From: Nonomuraea helvata
GTDB lineage: Bacteria; Actinomycetota; Actinomycetes; Streptosporangiales; Streptosporangiaceae
DNA length: 64,000 bases
Assembly: GCF_039535785.1 (NCBI RefSeq)
Contig: NZ_BAAAXV010000001.1
Span: 2,790,001-2,854,000, forward strand
Direction: 5' to 3'
Below, piece after piece: positions 52,479 to 61,739 of the stretch. How positions within the stretch are numbered: position 1 is the stretch's first letter; each line of letters begins with the position of its first letter. A program made the position numbers and the translations under genes. Under the pieces are notes generated by a model that saw only the letters and a list, made by a program, of their open reading frames with translations, was not told where the DNA came from and did not search any database.

Positions 52479-53672
52479 TCAGAGGAAGGTCCGGCCCTCG
52501 CCCCGGTAGGTGGGCACCGACTCCACCAGGGTGTCGCCGTCGATGAGGTGGAGCGTGTCGAAGCGCTCGCACAGCTCACCCGCCTTGGCATGCCTGAACC
52601 ACACCCTGTCCCCGATCCGCAGGTCCTCGGCCGCCTGGCCGAGCAGCGGGGTCTGCACCTCTCCCGCTCCCTCGTCAGGCGCGTAGCGGAGCCCGGCGGG
52701 CAGGTACGGCTGGGGCAGGCGGCTCGGCCCCGGGGCGCCCGAGGCCAGGTAGCCGCCGCCGAGCACGGTCACCGTGTCAGGGCCCGGGCGGCGTACCACT
52801 GGAAGGGCGAACAGCGCGGCCGGGTGCCCGGTGAAGCGGCGGTAGAAGTCGAACAGCCTCGGATGGAAGAAGCCGGATCCGGCCGCCACTTCCGTGATGG
52901 CCTTCTCCCGCACGGTGCGCTCGACCGATCCGGTGCCGCCGCCGTTGACGAACTCGAGGTCGGCGACCTGGCGGACGGCGTTCACGATGCGGCCGCGCCT
53001 GAAGACGAGGTCCCTGGCGGAGCGGGCCTGCATGATGCGGATGGCGCGGCTGTAGGCGGCGTTCGCGGGCGGGGCGTCGCCGACTCCGGCGATCTGCGCC
53101 TCGTACGCCAGGAGCCCGGCCAGCCTGAACCCGGGGCGCTTGGCGACGGCGGCGGCCAGGTCGGCGGCCTCCTCGGGCTCGCGAATCGGCGAACGGAGAG
53201 CCCCCGCCCGAAACTTCCCACCAAAGGCGACATATCCGGCATCGATGTCGATACATATCCGGATTTCGGCCCGAGAGTGCACTCCCGCCACGGCCGCCTC
53301 GATGAAGTCCAGGTGGGCGAGCGAGTCGATGGTCACGGTGATGTGCCTGGCCGCGTCGGAGTCCCCGGCCAGCTCGGCGAGCGCGTGCCGGTCGGCCGTC
53401 GGGTACGCCACCAGGAGGTCGGTGAAGCCCTGGGAGGCCAGCCACAGGGCCTCGGGGAGTGTGAAGGCCATGATGCCCTGGAAGCCGTCCATGGCCAGGA
53501 TGCGTTCGAGCACGGGGCGGCTGCGTACCGACTTGCTCGCCACCCGGATCGGCTTGCCGGCCGCCCGCCGCACCAGGTCCGCCGCGTTGGCCCGCATCGC
53601 CTCAAGATCGAGGATCGCGAGCGGTGGTTCGAGGACCGCTGTGGCGCGGTCGTAGCGCTGGCGGTCGTCCAT
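52479..53672 (-). CDS. PLP-dependent amino acid aldolase/deaminase, D-threonine aldolase family
   Basis: 397 residues, fold type III barrel (alanine-racemase-like). The Schiff-base Lys is in IRVASKSVRSRPVLERIL near residue 47; CIDIDAGYVAFG and GSGFFHPRLFDFY follow; the C-terminal domain has the metal-site-like RVWFRHAKAGELCERFDTLH. It probably cleaves D-beta-hydroxy amino acids, though such proteins are annotated only generally as amino acid aldolases/deaminases. It converges on the DUF3618 gene, 19 bp apart. Confidence 0.85.
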   Translation of the reverse strand: MDDRQRYDRATAVLEPPLAILDLEAMRANAADLVRRAAGKPIRVASKSVRSRPVLERILAMDGFQGIMAFTLPEALWLASQGFTDLLVAYPTADRHALAELAGDSDAARHITVTIDSLAHLDFIEAAVAGVHSRAEIRICIDIDAGYVAFGGKFRAGALRSPIREPEEAADLAAAVAKRPGFRLAGLLAYEAQIAGVGDAPPANAAYSRAIRIMQARSARDLVFRRGRIVNAVRQVADLEFVNGGGTGSVERTVREKAITEVAAGSGFFHPRLFDFYRRFTGHPAALFALPVVRRPGPDTVTVLGGGYLASGAPGPSRLPQPYLPAGLRYAPDEGAGEVQTPLLGQAAEDLRIGDRVWFRHAKAGELCERFDTLHLIDGDTLVESVPTYRGEGRTFL

Positions 53673-53809
53673 ATGAGCAGCCTAACGGCATATCCGGCAA
53701 GTGAATATGAGCGCCGTTCGCATTACTGCCCGTCCCCGTAATGTTCGGGCAAACGGACGGCGAGGGCGCGGTTCCGGTCACGCGCCACCCATGTACGTCT
53801 GTCGTTGTG

Positions 53810-54412
53810 ATGACCACGCTTCAGCAGACAGCGCCCGGCGCCGCCGCCATCACGACGCGGCAGACCGGGCTGCGCAGGGCGAGAAGGGCGCTCAGGCCGG
53901 CGCGTACCCTTCCTGGAGCCTTCGTCGCGCTCGCGCTGGCCGCCGGCTTGGGGGCGACGGCGGCCGAGGTGGTGTCGGGGCTGCTCGGCCACCCGCTCGG
54001 CTGGGTGCCCGTGAACGACCTCGTGGACCTCGCAGGCAAGACCACCTGGCCGGAGCTGTCCACCGCCGCCCTGGTCACGGTGGGGGCGGGCCTGCTGATG
54101 CTGCTGCTGGCGCTCGTACCGGGCCGCTCCGGGCTGGTGCCGGTGGAGACAGCCGACCCGCTGATCGTCATCGGCATCACCCGCTCGGGCCTGCGCCGCA
54201 CGCTACGCGCGGCCGCCCAGCAGGTGGCGGGGGTGAAGAAGGCCCGGGTACGGCTGCGCCGCCGCACCATCGAGGTCACCGTCGTGACGGAGTCGGAGAG
54301 TTCGGGCGCCATGCTCAGGCAGATCGGCACGGCGGTGGGCGACCGGCTCGCAGGCGTGGGCACGCTGGGCACGGGCGAGGTCGTGGTCCGGCTGCGCAGG
54401 AAGGGGCGGTAG
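53810..54412 (+). CDS. DUF6286 membrane protein (alkaline-shock-family context)
   Basis: 200 residues. Basic N-terminus, one helix near 45-65 (LPGAFVALALAAGLGATAAE), a second near 95-110 (LVTVGAGLLMLLLALVPGRS), then a small soluble domain rich in Arg with VRLRRRTIEVTVV. The ATG at 53810 is chosen because it keeps the conserved RRARRALRPAR start; the longer frame begins at 53741 with no ribosome binding site. Directly precedes amaP (stop TAG abuts the ATG). Confidence 0.75.
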   Translation: MTTLQQTAPGAAAITTRQTGLRRARRALRPARTLPGAFVALALAAGLGATAAEVVSGLLGHPLGWVPVNDLVDLAGKTTWPELSTAALVTVGAGLLMLLLALVPGRSGLVPVETADPLIVIGITRSGLRRTLRAAAQQVAGVKKARVRLRRRTIEVTVVTESESSGAMLRQIGTAVGDRLAGVGTLGTGEVVVRLRRKGR

Positions 54413-54904
54413 ATGCGGCAGTACACAGGCAACCGCACAGGCCTGGCCGTCGTGGGCGGGACGCTGCTGAGCCTGGGCGTCTACGCCTGGCTGCGCGGCC
54501 ACGACCGCTTCTTCGACCTGCCGCCCACCGCGAAGGTTCTGCCCGCCCAGGCCCGCAAGGTGCTCGACGAGCCCTGGACCCTGTGGTCGCTGGCCCTGAG
54601 CCTGATGCTGCTGGCCCTGTTCTCGCTCCGCTGGCTGCTGCTCAGCCTCGGCTGGGGCCGCCGCCGCGTGCCGAACGGCACGGGCACCGCCATGCTGTTC
54701 GTCGGGCTGAAGAACGTGGAGGGGCTGGGCAGGGCGCACGTGCGGGTCGGCGAGGACGGCCTGCGCATCGGCCTCACCTGTCCGTCGTCGGCGGATGTGG
54801 GCGCGGTGGTGGGCAAGCTGGACCAGGAGATCGTCGGCAGGATCCGCCGCGAGATCCGCAACGACGACGCGGGCACCGTGGTCCGCCTGCACGTCCGCCG
54901 TTAG
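54413..54904 (+). CDS. amaP: AmaP-like alkaline shock membrane anchor protein
   Basis: 163 residues with two membrane helices (about 8-30 and 55-82) and a soluble C-terminal domain (AMLFVGLKNVEGLGRAHVRV and RIRREIRNDDAGTVVRLHV). AmaP anchors Asp23/Gls24-type envelope stress proteins in Firmicutes and actinomycetes. The Gls24 gene itself is not next to it here. Translation starts immediately after the DUF6286 stop. Confidence 0.7.
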   Translation: MRQYTGNRTGLAVVGGTLLSLGVYAWLRGHDRFFDLPPTAKVLPAQARKVLDEPWTLWSLALSLMLLALFSLRWLLLSLGWGRRRVPNGTGTAMLFVGLKNVEGLGRAHVRVGEDGLRIGLTCPSSADVGAVVGKLDQEIVGRIRREIRNDDAGTVVRLHVRR

Positions 54905-55220
54905 CTCCGCCTAGCCGGTGCGCGTCGGCAAGGGCTCGGGGGCCATGCTGAAGGTGGGGTCGGGGGGCGCCGAGGATCTGGGGCAGGGTCGCGCGGTGCT
55001 TCCTCTTCACCGCGCGACCCGGCTTCGCGATCATGATCCGCCATCACGATCTCCCTTTACTCGCCCGCTAGAGGGGCGCTCCCAGGAACCAGAATGCCCA
55101 AATCACCGTAAGACCGGCGTAAGACCCGGCCCTGCCCCGCGTCATGTAAGACCTGGGTCGTAGTCGCACTTCCACCTCCAGGCGGAACAAAGGTCAGATG
55201 GAGGTACATATCGTTAGGGT
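54905..55220 (+). promoter_or_regulatory. 316-bp gap before the sensor kinase with three GTAAGACC repeats
   Basis: No gene is seen here. GTAAGACC occurs at 55108-55115, 55119-55126 and 55146-55153, direct repeats spaced 11 and 27 bp, in the 110 bp before the sensor kinase start. They could be binding boxes of its own response regulator. The rest of the gap is featureless GC-rich DNA. Confidence 0.45.
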
Positions 55221-56396
55221 GTGTTCGGCAGGGTACGGGCGTGGTCGAGGCGCCATGAGAAGCCGGCGGCCACCCTCCGGGTGCTGCCGCTCGCCGCGCT
55301 CTGCGCGATCCTGGCGATCCCGTACGCGAGCATGCAGCCGCCGGTGGGCAGCACCAGCACGCACCTCAGCGTGGCCGGATATCTGGCCCTGTCGGCGGCG
55401 CTGCTGCTGCCGCTGCTGTGGCGGGACCGCCCGATCGCCTCGTTCGCCGTCGTCTCACTGGTCAGCTTCGGCCAGTGGGTGCTGCAGGTCGCTCCGCTGC
55501 CCGCCAACCTCGCGGTGCTCGTCGCGCTCTGGGCCGTGGCCTACCGGTGCTCGTTCCGCTGGGCGCTGGCCGCGTGCCTGGTGGCGGAGCTGGGGGTGTT
55601 CCTGGCGCTGGTCAACTGGGACACGCCCACGTTCGGCATGTTCTTCAGCGGCTCGATCTTCGTGGTGACGATCTGGCTGACCGGCCTGTACGCCAACACG
55701 CGCAGGCGCTACCTCGAAGGACTGGAGGAGCGCGCCGAGCGGGCCGAACGCGAGCGCGACCAGCAAGCCAGGATGGCCGCGGCGGCCGAGCGCGCCAGGA
55801 TCGCCAGGGAGCTGCACGACGTCGTGGCCCACAACGTCAGCGTCATGGTGGTGCAGGCCGACGGGGCGGGCTACGCCCTCGACACCGACCCGGAGCAGGC
55901 CCGCCTGGCCGTCAAGGCGATCTCCAAGACGGGCCGCGCGGCCCTCGCCGAGATGCGCAGGCTGGTCGGCGTCCTGCGCGAGGACGAGGCCACGACCATC
56001 GACTACACCCCGCAGCCCGGGCTCGGACAGCTCGAGGAGCTGGTACGTGGCTCGGCCGTGCCCGCCCGGCTCGAGGTCGCCGGGTTCCCGCGCGACCTGC
56101 CCGAGGGCCAGCAGCTCGCGGTCTACCGCATCGTCCAGGAGGCGCTGACGAACGCGCTCAAACACGGCGGCCCCGGCGTACGGGCGGTCGTGGAGATCGA
56201 CTACAGCGGCCCCGAGCTGGTCGTGCGCGTGACCGACGACGGCAGGGGCGCGGCGGCGCCCAGGAGCCCCGACGGCCACGGCCTGATCGGCATGCGCGAG
56301 CGGGTCGGCATGTACGGCGGCGCCATCTCGGCGGCCCCTCGCCAGAGCGGCGGCTTCGAGGTGCTGGCCAGGCTGCCCATGGTCAACGCGGCGTAG
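55221..56396 (+). CDS. Sensor histidine kinase (HisKA_3, NarX type)
   Basis: 391 residues. About five membrane helices to residue 160, a coiled coil (ERAERAERERDQQARMAAAA), then the HisKA_3 dimerisation site with the phospho-His in ARIARELHDVVAHNVSVM, and an HATPase with the N box EALTNALKHGGPG and G boxes VTDDGRGAAAP and GHGLIGMRERVGMYGG. GTG start at 55221 without a clear ribosome binding site. The response regulator follows 13 bp later. Confidence 0.93.
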   Translation: MFGRVRAWSRRHEKPAATLRVLPLAALCAILAIPYASMQPPVGSTSTHLSVAGYLALSAALLLPLLWRDRPIASFAVVSLVSFGQWVLQVAPLPANLAVLVALWAVAYRCSFRWALAACLVAELGVFLALVNWDTPTFGMFFSGSIFVVTIWLTGLYANTRRRYLEGLEERAERAERERDQQARMAAAAERARIARELHDVVAHNVSVMVVQADGAGYALDTDPEQARLAVKAISKTGRAALAEMRRLVGVLREDEATTIDYTPQPGLGQLEELVRGSAVPARLEVAGFPRDLPEGQQLAVYRIVQEALTNALKHGGPGVRAVVEIDYSGPELVVRVTDDGRGAAAPRSPDGHGLIGMRERVGMYGGAISAAPRQSGGFEVLARLPMVNAA

Positions 56397-56409
56397 AGGA
56401 GGCGGCAAG

Positions 56410-57060
56410 GTGATTCGGGTGATGCTCGTCGACGACCAGGAGCTGCTGCGGGCCGGGTTCAGGATGGTGCTGGCGGCCCAGCCGGACATCGAGGTGGTGG
56501 CGGAGGCCGGGGACGGGCTGTCGGCGCTGGAGAAGCTCGAGACCACCGAGGTGGACGTCGTGCTCATGGACGTGCGCATGCCGAACATGGACGGCGTCGA
56601 GGCCACCAGGCACATCAACGGGCCGAAGGTGCTGATCCTGACCACGTTCGACCTCGACGAGTACGCGTTCGCGGCGGTCAAGGCGGGTGCGGCCGGGTTC
56701 CTGCTGAAGGACGTGCCACCGGCCGACCTGGTCAGCGCGATCAGGGTCGTGCACGCGGGCGACGCCGTGGTGTCGCCGAGCACCTTAAGGCGGATGCTGG
56801 ACAGGTTCGCCGCGCAGTTGCCGACGGACGAGCCGGTGCCGGGGGCCGACCTGACGCCACGCGAGCGCGAGGTGCTCCTCATGGTGGCGCGCGGCCGGTC
56901 CAACGCCGAGATCGCGAGCGGCCTGGAGGTGGCGGAGGCGACGGTGAAGACGCACCTGGGGCGGGTGCTGGCCAAGCTGGGGCTGCGGGACCGGGCCCAG
57001 GTGGTGGTGTACGCGTACGAGGCCGGGCTGATCGTGCCGTCGCGTCGACCGAAAGTCTGA
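56410..57060 (+). CDS. NarL/FixJ-family response regulator
   Basis: 216 residues. The receiver has the acidic pocket MLVDDQELLRAGF, the phospho-Asp in VVLMDVRMPNMDGVEA, and the Lys in GFLLKDVPP. The LuxR-type HTH is LTPREREVLLMVARGRSNAE plus VAEATVKTHLGRVLAKLGL. GTG start with GAGGAGGCGG upstream. It likely controls the ABC genes that follow; the direct repeats before the kinase gene are a candidate site. Confidence 0.94.
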   Translation: MIRVMLVDDQELLRAGFRMVLAAQPDIEVVAEAGDGLSALEKLETTEVDVVLMDVRMPNMDGVEATRHINGPKVLILTTFDLDEYAFAAVKAGAAGFLLKDVPPADLVSAIRVVHAGDAVVSPSTLRRMLDRFAAQLPTDEPVPGADLTPREREVLLMVARGRSNAEIASGLEVAEATVKTHLGRVLAKLGLRDRAQVVVYAYEAGLIVPSRRPKV

Positions 57061-57131
57061 CCGGGGTCATCCAGAGGCCTACACAAAGTCCATCCACAAG
57101 GCCCATAAATCCCGAACTTTCCACTCCTAGC

Positions 57132-57887
57132 GTGATGCGCATGAATGTGACGCTCACGCAAGCCCCGCCCGCCGTGGTGGCCAGAGATCTCACCAAGGTG
57201 TACGGCCAGGGCGACGCCCAGGTGCACGCCCTCCACGCGGTGAACGTGTCCTTCGCCACGGGCGCGTTCACCGCCATCATGGGCCCGTCGGGCTCGGGCA
57301 AGTCCACGCTGATGCACTGCCTGGCCGGGCTCGACACCGCCACGTCGGGCACCGTGCACATCGGCGACGTGGAGCTCACCGGGCTGAGCGACCGGCAGCT
57401 CACGCTGCTGCGGCGCGAGCGGATCGGGTTCGTCTTCCAGGCGTTCAACCTGCTGCCCACGCTCACCGCCGAGCAGAACATCCGCCTGCCCCTCGACATC
57501 GCCGCCCGTCAGGCGGACCAGCCGCTGTTCGAGCGGGTCATCGAGACCGTGGGCCTGAAGGACCGGCTCTCGCACAGGCCGGCCGAGCTGTCGGGCGGCC
57601 AGCAGCAGCGGGTGGCCGTGGCCAGGGCGCTGATCAGCAAGCCTCAGGTGATCTTCGCGGACGAGCCGACGGGCAACCTCGACTCCCGCAGCGGCGCCGA
57701 GGTCCTGTCCTTCCTGCGCGCCTCCGTACGCGAGCTGGGCCAGACCATCGTCATGGTCACGCACGACCCGGTGGCCGCCTCGTACGCCGACCGCGTGGTC
57801 TTCCTGCGCGACGGCGAGCTGGTCACCGAGATCACCGCGCCGACGCCGCAGTCGGTGCTGGACACGCTCGTGAAGCTGGAGGGGTGA
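57132..57887 (+). CDS. MacB-type ABC transporter ATP-binding protein
   Basis: 251 residues: Walker [38 protein letters not shown], signature [17 protein letters not shown], Walker [16 protein letters not shown], and [13 protein letters not shown]. The LolD/MacB subfamily works with FtsX-type permeases, here the next gene. Starts at 57132 (GTG), 57135 or 57141 (ATG) are possible; no Shine-Dalgarno is seen, so a leaderless start is possible. Confidence 0.93.
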   Translation: MMRMNVTLTQAPPAVVARDLTKVYGQGDAQVHALHAVNVSFATGAFTAIMGPSGSGKSTLMHCLAGLDTATSGTVHIGDVELTGLSDRQLTLLRRERIGFVFQAFNLLPTLTAEQNIRLPLDIAARQADQPLFERVIETVGLKDRLSHRPAELSGGQQQRVAVARALISKPQVIFADEPTGNLDSRSGAEVLSFLRASVRELGQTIVMVTHDPVAASYADRVVFLRDGELVTEITAPTPQSVLDTLVKLEG

Positions 57888-57888
57888 G

Positions 57889-60366
57889 GTGCTGAAGACG
57901 GCACTGGCCGGGCTGCGCGCGCACAAGCTCCGGCTGCTGCTCACCTCACTGGCGATCACGCTCGGCGTGGGGTTCATCGCGGGCACGTTCGTCCTGAACG
58001 ACACCATGCAGGCCGGGTTCGCGCAGCGCGTCACGGCCGACGCGGCCAAGGTGGACGTGGCCGTGCTGCCCAAGGGCCCGGACGCCGTGCTGCCCGAGCG
58101 GGTCCTGGAGCGGATACGCGCACTGGACGGCGTGACCGAGGCGCAGGGCCTGATCCGCGCCGCCGCGCCCGTGCTCGGCAGGGACGGCAAGACCGCCGGG
58201 AACGCCCCGACCACCGCCCTGTCCGTCGTCCGCGGCCCGCTCGACCGCACCGACATCGTCTCGGGCACCGGTCCAGGGACCGACGACCAGGCCGCCGTGC
58301 TCGACAAGAACACCGCCAAGGCCCAGGGCTTCCACCTCGGCGACACGATCACCGTGCTCGACGACAGGCAGCGCCCGCACCGGTTCAAGCTCGTCGGCCT
58401 GCTCGACCCGGGCGTGGACCAGGAGCTCTCCTACACCGGGGCGGTCGGCTTCACCGCTGCCACCGCGCAGCGGATGACCGGCGCGAAGGGCTACCGCGAG
58501 ATCGACGTCGCCGGCACGGCTCCCGGCCTGAAGCAGGCCGTCGCGGCGGCGGTCGGCGGCGCGTACGCGGTCAGGACCGGCGACGAACTGGCCGGCGACC
58601 TGGCCAGAGCGGCGGGGGTGGAGATCCGCTCACTCACGACGGGGCTGCTGCTGTTCGGCGTCGTGGCGATGATGGTGGCCGCGCTGGTCATCTACAACAC
58701 CTTCAACATCCTCGTCGCCCAGCGCACCAGGGAGATGGCGCTGCTGCGGTGCATCGGCGCCACGCGCGGGCAGGTGTTCGGCTCGATCCTGCTGGAGTCC
58801 GTGGTGGTCGGCGCGCTCGCCTCCGCGCTCGGCCTGGTCATCGGGTACGGCCTGGCCTCGCTCACGCTGACCGTCCTGCGCGCGCTCGACGCCCCGATGC
58901 CCACGAACGCGGCCGTCACGCTCACGCCCGCCACGATCGCGCTCGGCCTGGCCGTCGGCGTGGTCGTCACGGTGGGCGCGGCCCTGCTCCCCGCCAGGTC
59001 GGCCACCGGGGTCGCGCCGATCGCGGCGCTGCGCTCCCAGCTCGAGGAGCAGACGTTCCGGTCCGGCCGGCTGCGCGGGCTCTTCGCCGCGCTCTTCCTG
59101 GTGGCGGGCCTCGCCACGACGTCGGTGGGCGTGTTCGTGCTCCCACCGGGCCAGCAGGTCGCGCTCTTCGTCGTGATGGCCGGGGGCGCGCTGACGTTCC
59201 TGGGGGTGTTGATCCTCGGGCCGGTGCTGGTCAGGCCGCTGAGCGCGCTGGCCGGCTGGCTCCCGGGCAGGCTGTTCGGGGTGCCGGGGCGGCTGGCGGT
59301 GGACAACTCGGGCCGCAACCCGAGGCGGGCCGCGACCACCACGATCGCGCTGACCATCGGCGTGACGCTCATGACGCTGATCTCCGTGGTCACCGCCTCC
59401 ACCAGGCTGACGATGACGGCCAAGCTCGACGACCAGTTCCCGATCGACTACCTGCTGGCGACTCAGGAAGGCGACGCGGCCGTCCCCAGGTCCGTGGCGT
59501 CGCAGCTGCGCGGCCGGCCCGAACTGGCGTCCGTGGCGCAGATCCGCGACGCCAAAAGCACGGTCGGGGGCAAGCGGCTCAAGGTCGGCACCTTTACCGG
59601 CCCGATCAGCCCGTATGTCATCGCCGGCTCCATGAACGGCTTCGGCGCCGGACAGGCGGCGGTGGACGACGACCTCGGCATGCGGCTCGGCGAGTCGATA
59701 TCGGTCAAGACGCCCAAGGCCGGCACCGTCTCGCTGAAGGTGGTCGCCCTGCTCGACGGTAGCCAGTCGTCACTGCCGCCGGTCACGGTCGCGGAGGCCG
59801 CGTTCGACACCTACTTCGGGGCCGTGCCGGACTCCCGCGTCCTGATCAACATCCGGGACGGGGTGCCGCCCGAGCAGGCGCGCAAGGTGGTGGACGCCGC
59901 CGTCGCGGCCTATCCGACCGTGCGGGTGACAAGTTCGACGGAGGTACGCGGCCAGTTCGACGAGACGCTGGACATGCTGCTCATGATCGTCACTGGGCTG
60001 TTGGGGCTGGCGATCCTGATCTCGCTGCTGGGCATCGCGAACACGCTCTCCCTGTCGGTCCACGAGCGGACCAGGGAGTCGGCGCTGCTGCGGGCCCTGG
60101 GCCTGACCAGGGCGCAGCTGCGGCGGATGCTGTCGATCGAGGCGCTGGTGCTCGGGCTGATCGGAGCCCTGGTCGGCGTCGTGCTCGGAGGCGTCTTCGG
60201 ATGGGCCGCCATCAGGGCGATGCTGGACGGCGCCGTCTTCACCGTGCCTGCCGGGCAGATCGGGCTCTTCGTGGTGCTGTCGGGAGTGGCCGGGATGCTG
60301 GCCGCGGTGCTTCCGGCTCGCCGCGCGGCCCGTGCTTCGATCGTCGGCTCCCTCGCCACCGGCTGA
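57889..60366 (+). CDS. FtsX/MacB-type ABC permease, duplicated
   Basis: 825 residues with two FtsX-like halves: each has a long external loop after an N-terminal helix and then three helices (first group near 245-380, second near 700-825; [19 protein letters not shown] ends the protein). GTG start 1 bp after the ATPase stop, with GAGGGGTGA upstream. Mechanotransmission pump type; may export peptides or lipids, or give antibiotic resistance. Kinase, regulator, ATPase and permease form one locus. Confidence 0.92.
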   Translation: MLKTALAGLRAHKLRLLLTSLAITLGVGFIAGTFVLNDTMQAGFAQRVTADAAKVDVAVLPKGPDAVLPERVLERIRALDGVTEAQGLIRAAAPVLGRDGKTAGNAPTTALSVVRGPLDRTDIVSGTGPGTDDQAAVLDKNTAKAQGFHLGDTITVLDDRQRPHRFKLVGLLDPGVDQELSYTGAVGFTAATAQRMTGAKGYREIDVAGTAPGLKQAVAAAVGGAYAVRTGDELAGDLARAAGVEIRSLTTGLLLFGVVAMMVAALVIYNTFNILVAQRTREMALLRCIGATRGQVFGSILLESVVVGALASALGLVIGYGLASLTLTVLRALDAPMPTNAAVTLTPATIALGLAVGVVVTVGAALLPARSATGVAPIAALRSQLEEQTFRSGRLRGLFAALFLVAGLATTSVGVFVLPPGQQVALFVVMAGGALTFLGVLILGPVLVRPLSALAGWLPGRLFGVPGRLAVDNSGRNPRRAATTTIALTIGVTLMTLISVVTASTRLTMTAKLDDQFPIDYLLATQEGDAAVPRSVASQLRGRPELASVAQIRDAKSTVGGKRLKVGTFTGPISPYVIAGSMNGFGAGQAAVDDDLGMRLGESISVKTPKAGTVSLKVVALLDGSQSSLPPVTVAEAAFDTYFGAVPDSRVLINIRDGVPPEQARKVVDAAVAAYPTVRVTSSTEVRGQFDETLDMLLMIVTGLLGLAILISLLGIANTLSLSVHERTRESALLRALGLTRAQLRRMLSIEALVLGLIGALVGVVLGGVFGWAAIRAMLDGAVFTVPAGQIGLFVVLSGVAGMLAAVLPARRAARASIVGSLATG

Positions 60367-60495
60367 TCCGGACAAATTGCTACGCAGTCCAATAAAAGCG
60401 AAGAAGTCGCATAAAAGCGAAAAACGCGGAAAGGGGGAGCGCGCGGTCGGTCGGGCGTCTCATGGGGGCGGCGCCCGGCCCTCCCCTTGAGGACG

Positions 60496-60765
60496 TCAGC
60501 GGGGCGTGAGGCCGGGCCAGAGGTCGGCGACCGTCTCCGGGTCGAGGAGCGGCCGGGCCACCACCTCGCCCGTGGCCCGGTCGATCACGATGCACCCGCC
60601 CCCGATCGTCTCCGGCAGCCTCGCCGGATCGTCGAGATCGAGATCGCGCACCCAGGCGACATAACCGTCATGGAACCCGTACACCCCGACCGGCACCGCC
60701 TCGTCGTGCGCCCGCACCCCGTTGAAGTACTCCTCGGCTATCGCCCGGGCCTGGTTCAGGTTCAT
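60496..60765 (-). CDS. YrhB-like immunity protein (Imm35-like)
   Basis: 89 residues: LNQARAIAEEYFNGVR, then VGVYGFHDGYVAWVRD and IGGGCIVIDRATGEVVARPL, which resemble the small YrhB/Imm35 fold found as an immunity protein. The ATG overlaps the toxin stop (ATGA). Such coupling of toxin and antidote is typical of polymorphic toxin loci. Confidence 0.7.
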   Translation of the reverse strand: MNLNQARAIAEEYFNGVRAHDEAVPVGVYGFHDGYVAWVRDLDLDDPARLPETIGGGCIVIDRATGEVVARPLLDPETVADLWPGLTPR

Positions 60766-61622
60766 CGCGGCCGCCCCTGCCGGTCGAGCAGCACGCAGAA
60801 CACCCCGGTCACCGTCGTGTACGGCGGCTCGACGGACATGTGCCCCCTCTGAGCGTCGATCCAGATCACCTCGCCATCGGCGTTGACCGCGTTCCAGGCA
60901 TGGGAGCCGCCGCCGGGCCAGCGCACCGCGATGACGGCGCCCGCCCCGTGGCCGGCGTCGAGCAGCCGCCGCGCGATCATCGGGTAGCCGTGCCGGCCCT
61001 GCCCCGCGTACTGGAAGCGGTGCCCCACCCACCGCTCGATCCGGTGGAGACTGCCCTGCTCGCCGGTCAGCAGGGGCCGGCCGACCCGGTCGTACTCGGG
61101 AAATCTCGGGGCGGCCGTGGCGGGCTCGCCGTGCCAGGTGGACAGCACCGCCAGCGCGCAGTCAGCGGCGTTGGAGGCCCTGAACGGGTCATCGGCGGGG
61201 CCGCCGCCGTTGATCAGCCGCACCCAGGTGCCGCGCGGGTCGGGAAATCGGTCGCCGGGCCGCAGCGCCTCGGCGAGGTCCCGCTCCACCTGCGGGTCCG
61301 GCTGCGCGAGCCCGCCGGGCACCCCGTACGGCCTGGAGTCGGCGAGCCTGGGCGGCCGACGCGGCCCGTCGAACCAGTCACCCTCGCCGGCGTCAAGCCG
61401 GTCGGCCAGTGGTTCGCCGTCGTACAGAAAAGCGTCGGACTGCGAATCGGCCGGCGGGGAGGCGACGGGCGCCAAGGTGGCCGGGCCCTCCGGCGAGTAG
61501 CCGTCCCGCGCCGTGACGCCACCGGCCTCGGCGGCGCGCTCGTAGTCGAGCCACCGCACCCCCTCCGCCACCAGGGGGTTGTACTGCCCGTCTCGGACAC
61601 TCGGCTTGCGCTCGCGGAACAC
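60762..61622 (-). CDS. Papain-like toxin glutamine deamidase (Tox-PL) protein
   Basis: 286 residues. GTG start at 61622, with AGGAGG well placed upstream. The C-terminal domain has DPFRASNAADCALAVLSTWHG (catalytic Cys), SHAWNAVNADGEVIWIDAQRG (His and Asp) and ends near VEPPYTTVTGVF; these match the papain-fold toxin deamidases of polymorphic toxin systems. The N-terminal part is a Pro/Asp-rich region with no delivery domain (no repeats, WXG or DUF4157). It is followed by an Imm35-like immunity gene. Confidence 0.75.
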   Translation of the reverse strand: MFRERKPSVRDGQYNPLVAEGVRWLDYERAAEAGGVTARDGYSPEGPATLAPVASPPADSQSDAFLYDGEPLADRLDAGEGDWFDGPRRPPRLADSRPYGVPGGLAQPDPQVERDLAEALRPGDRFPDPRGTWVRLINGGGPADDPFRASNAADCALAVLSTWHGEPATAAPRFPEYDRVGRPLLTGEQGSLHRIERWVGHRFQYAGQGRHGYPMIARRLLDAGHGAGAVIAVRWPGGGSHAWNAVNADGEVIWIDAQRGHMSVEPPYTTVTGVFCVLLDRQGRPR

Positions 61623-61739
61623 GGCCTGCCTCCTGTCATGCTCGACGACCGATCGTAGAGGCGTCACCGTGACAAGGAGGGGAAGTCGGCAAGATTCTCC
61701 GCAGGAACCACCGGCCGTACCTGCGGAAACAGGGACAAG

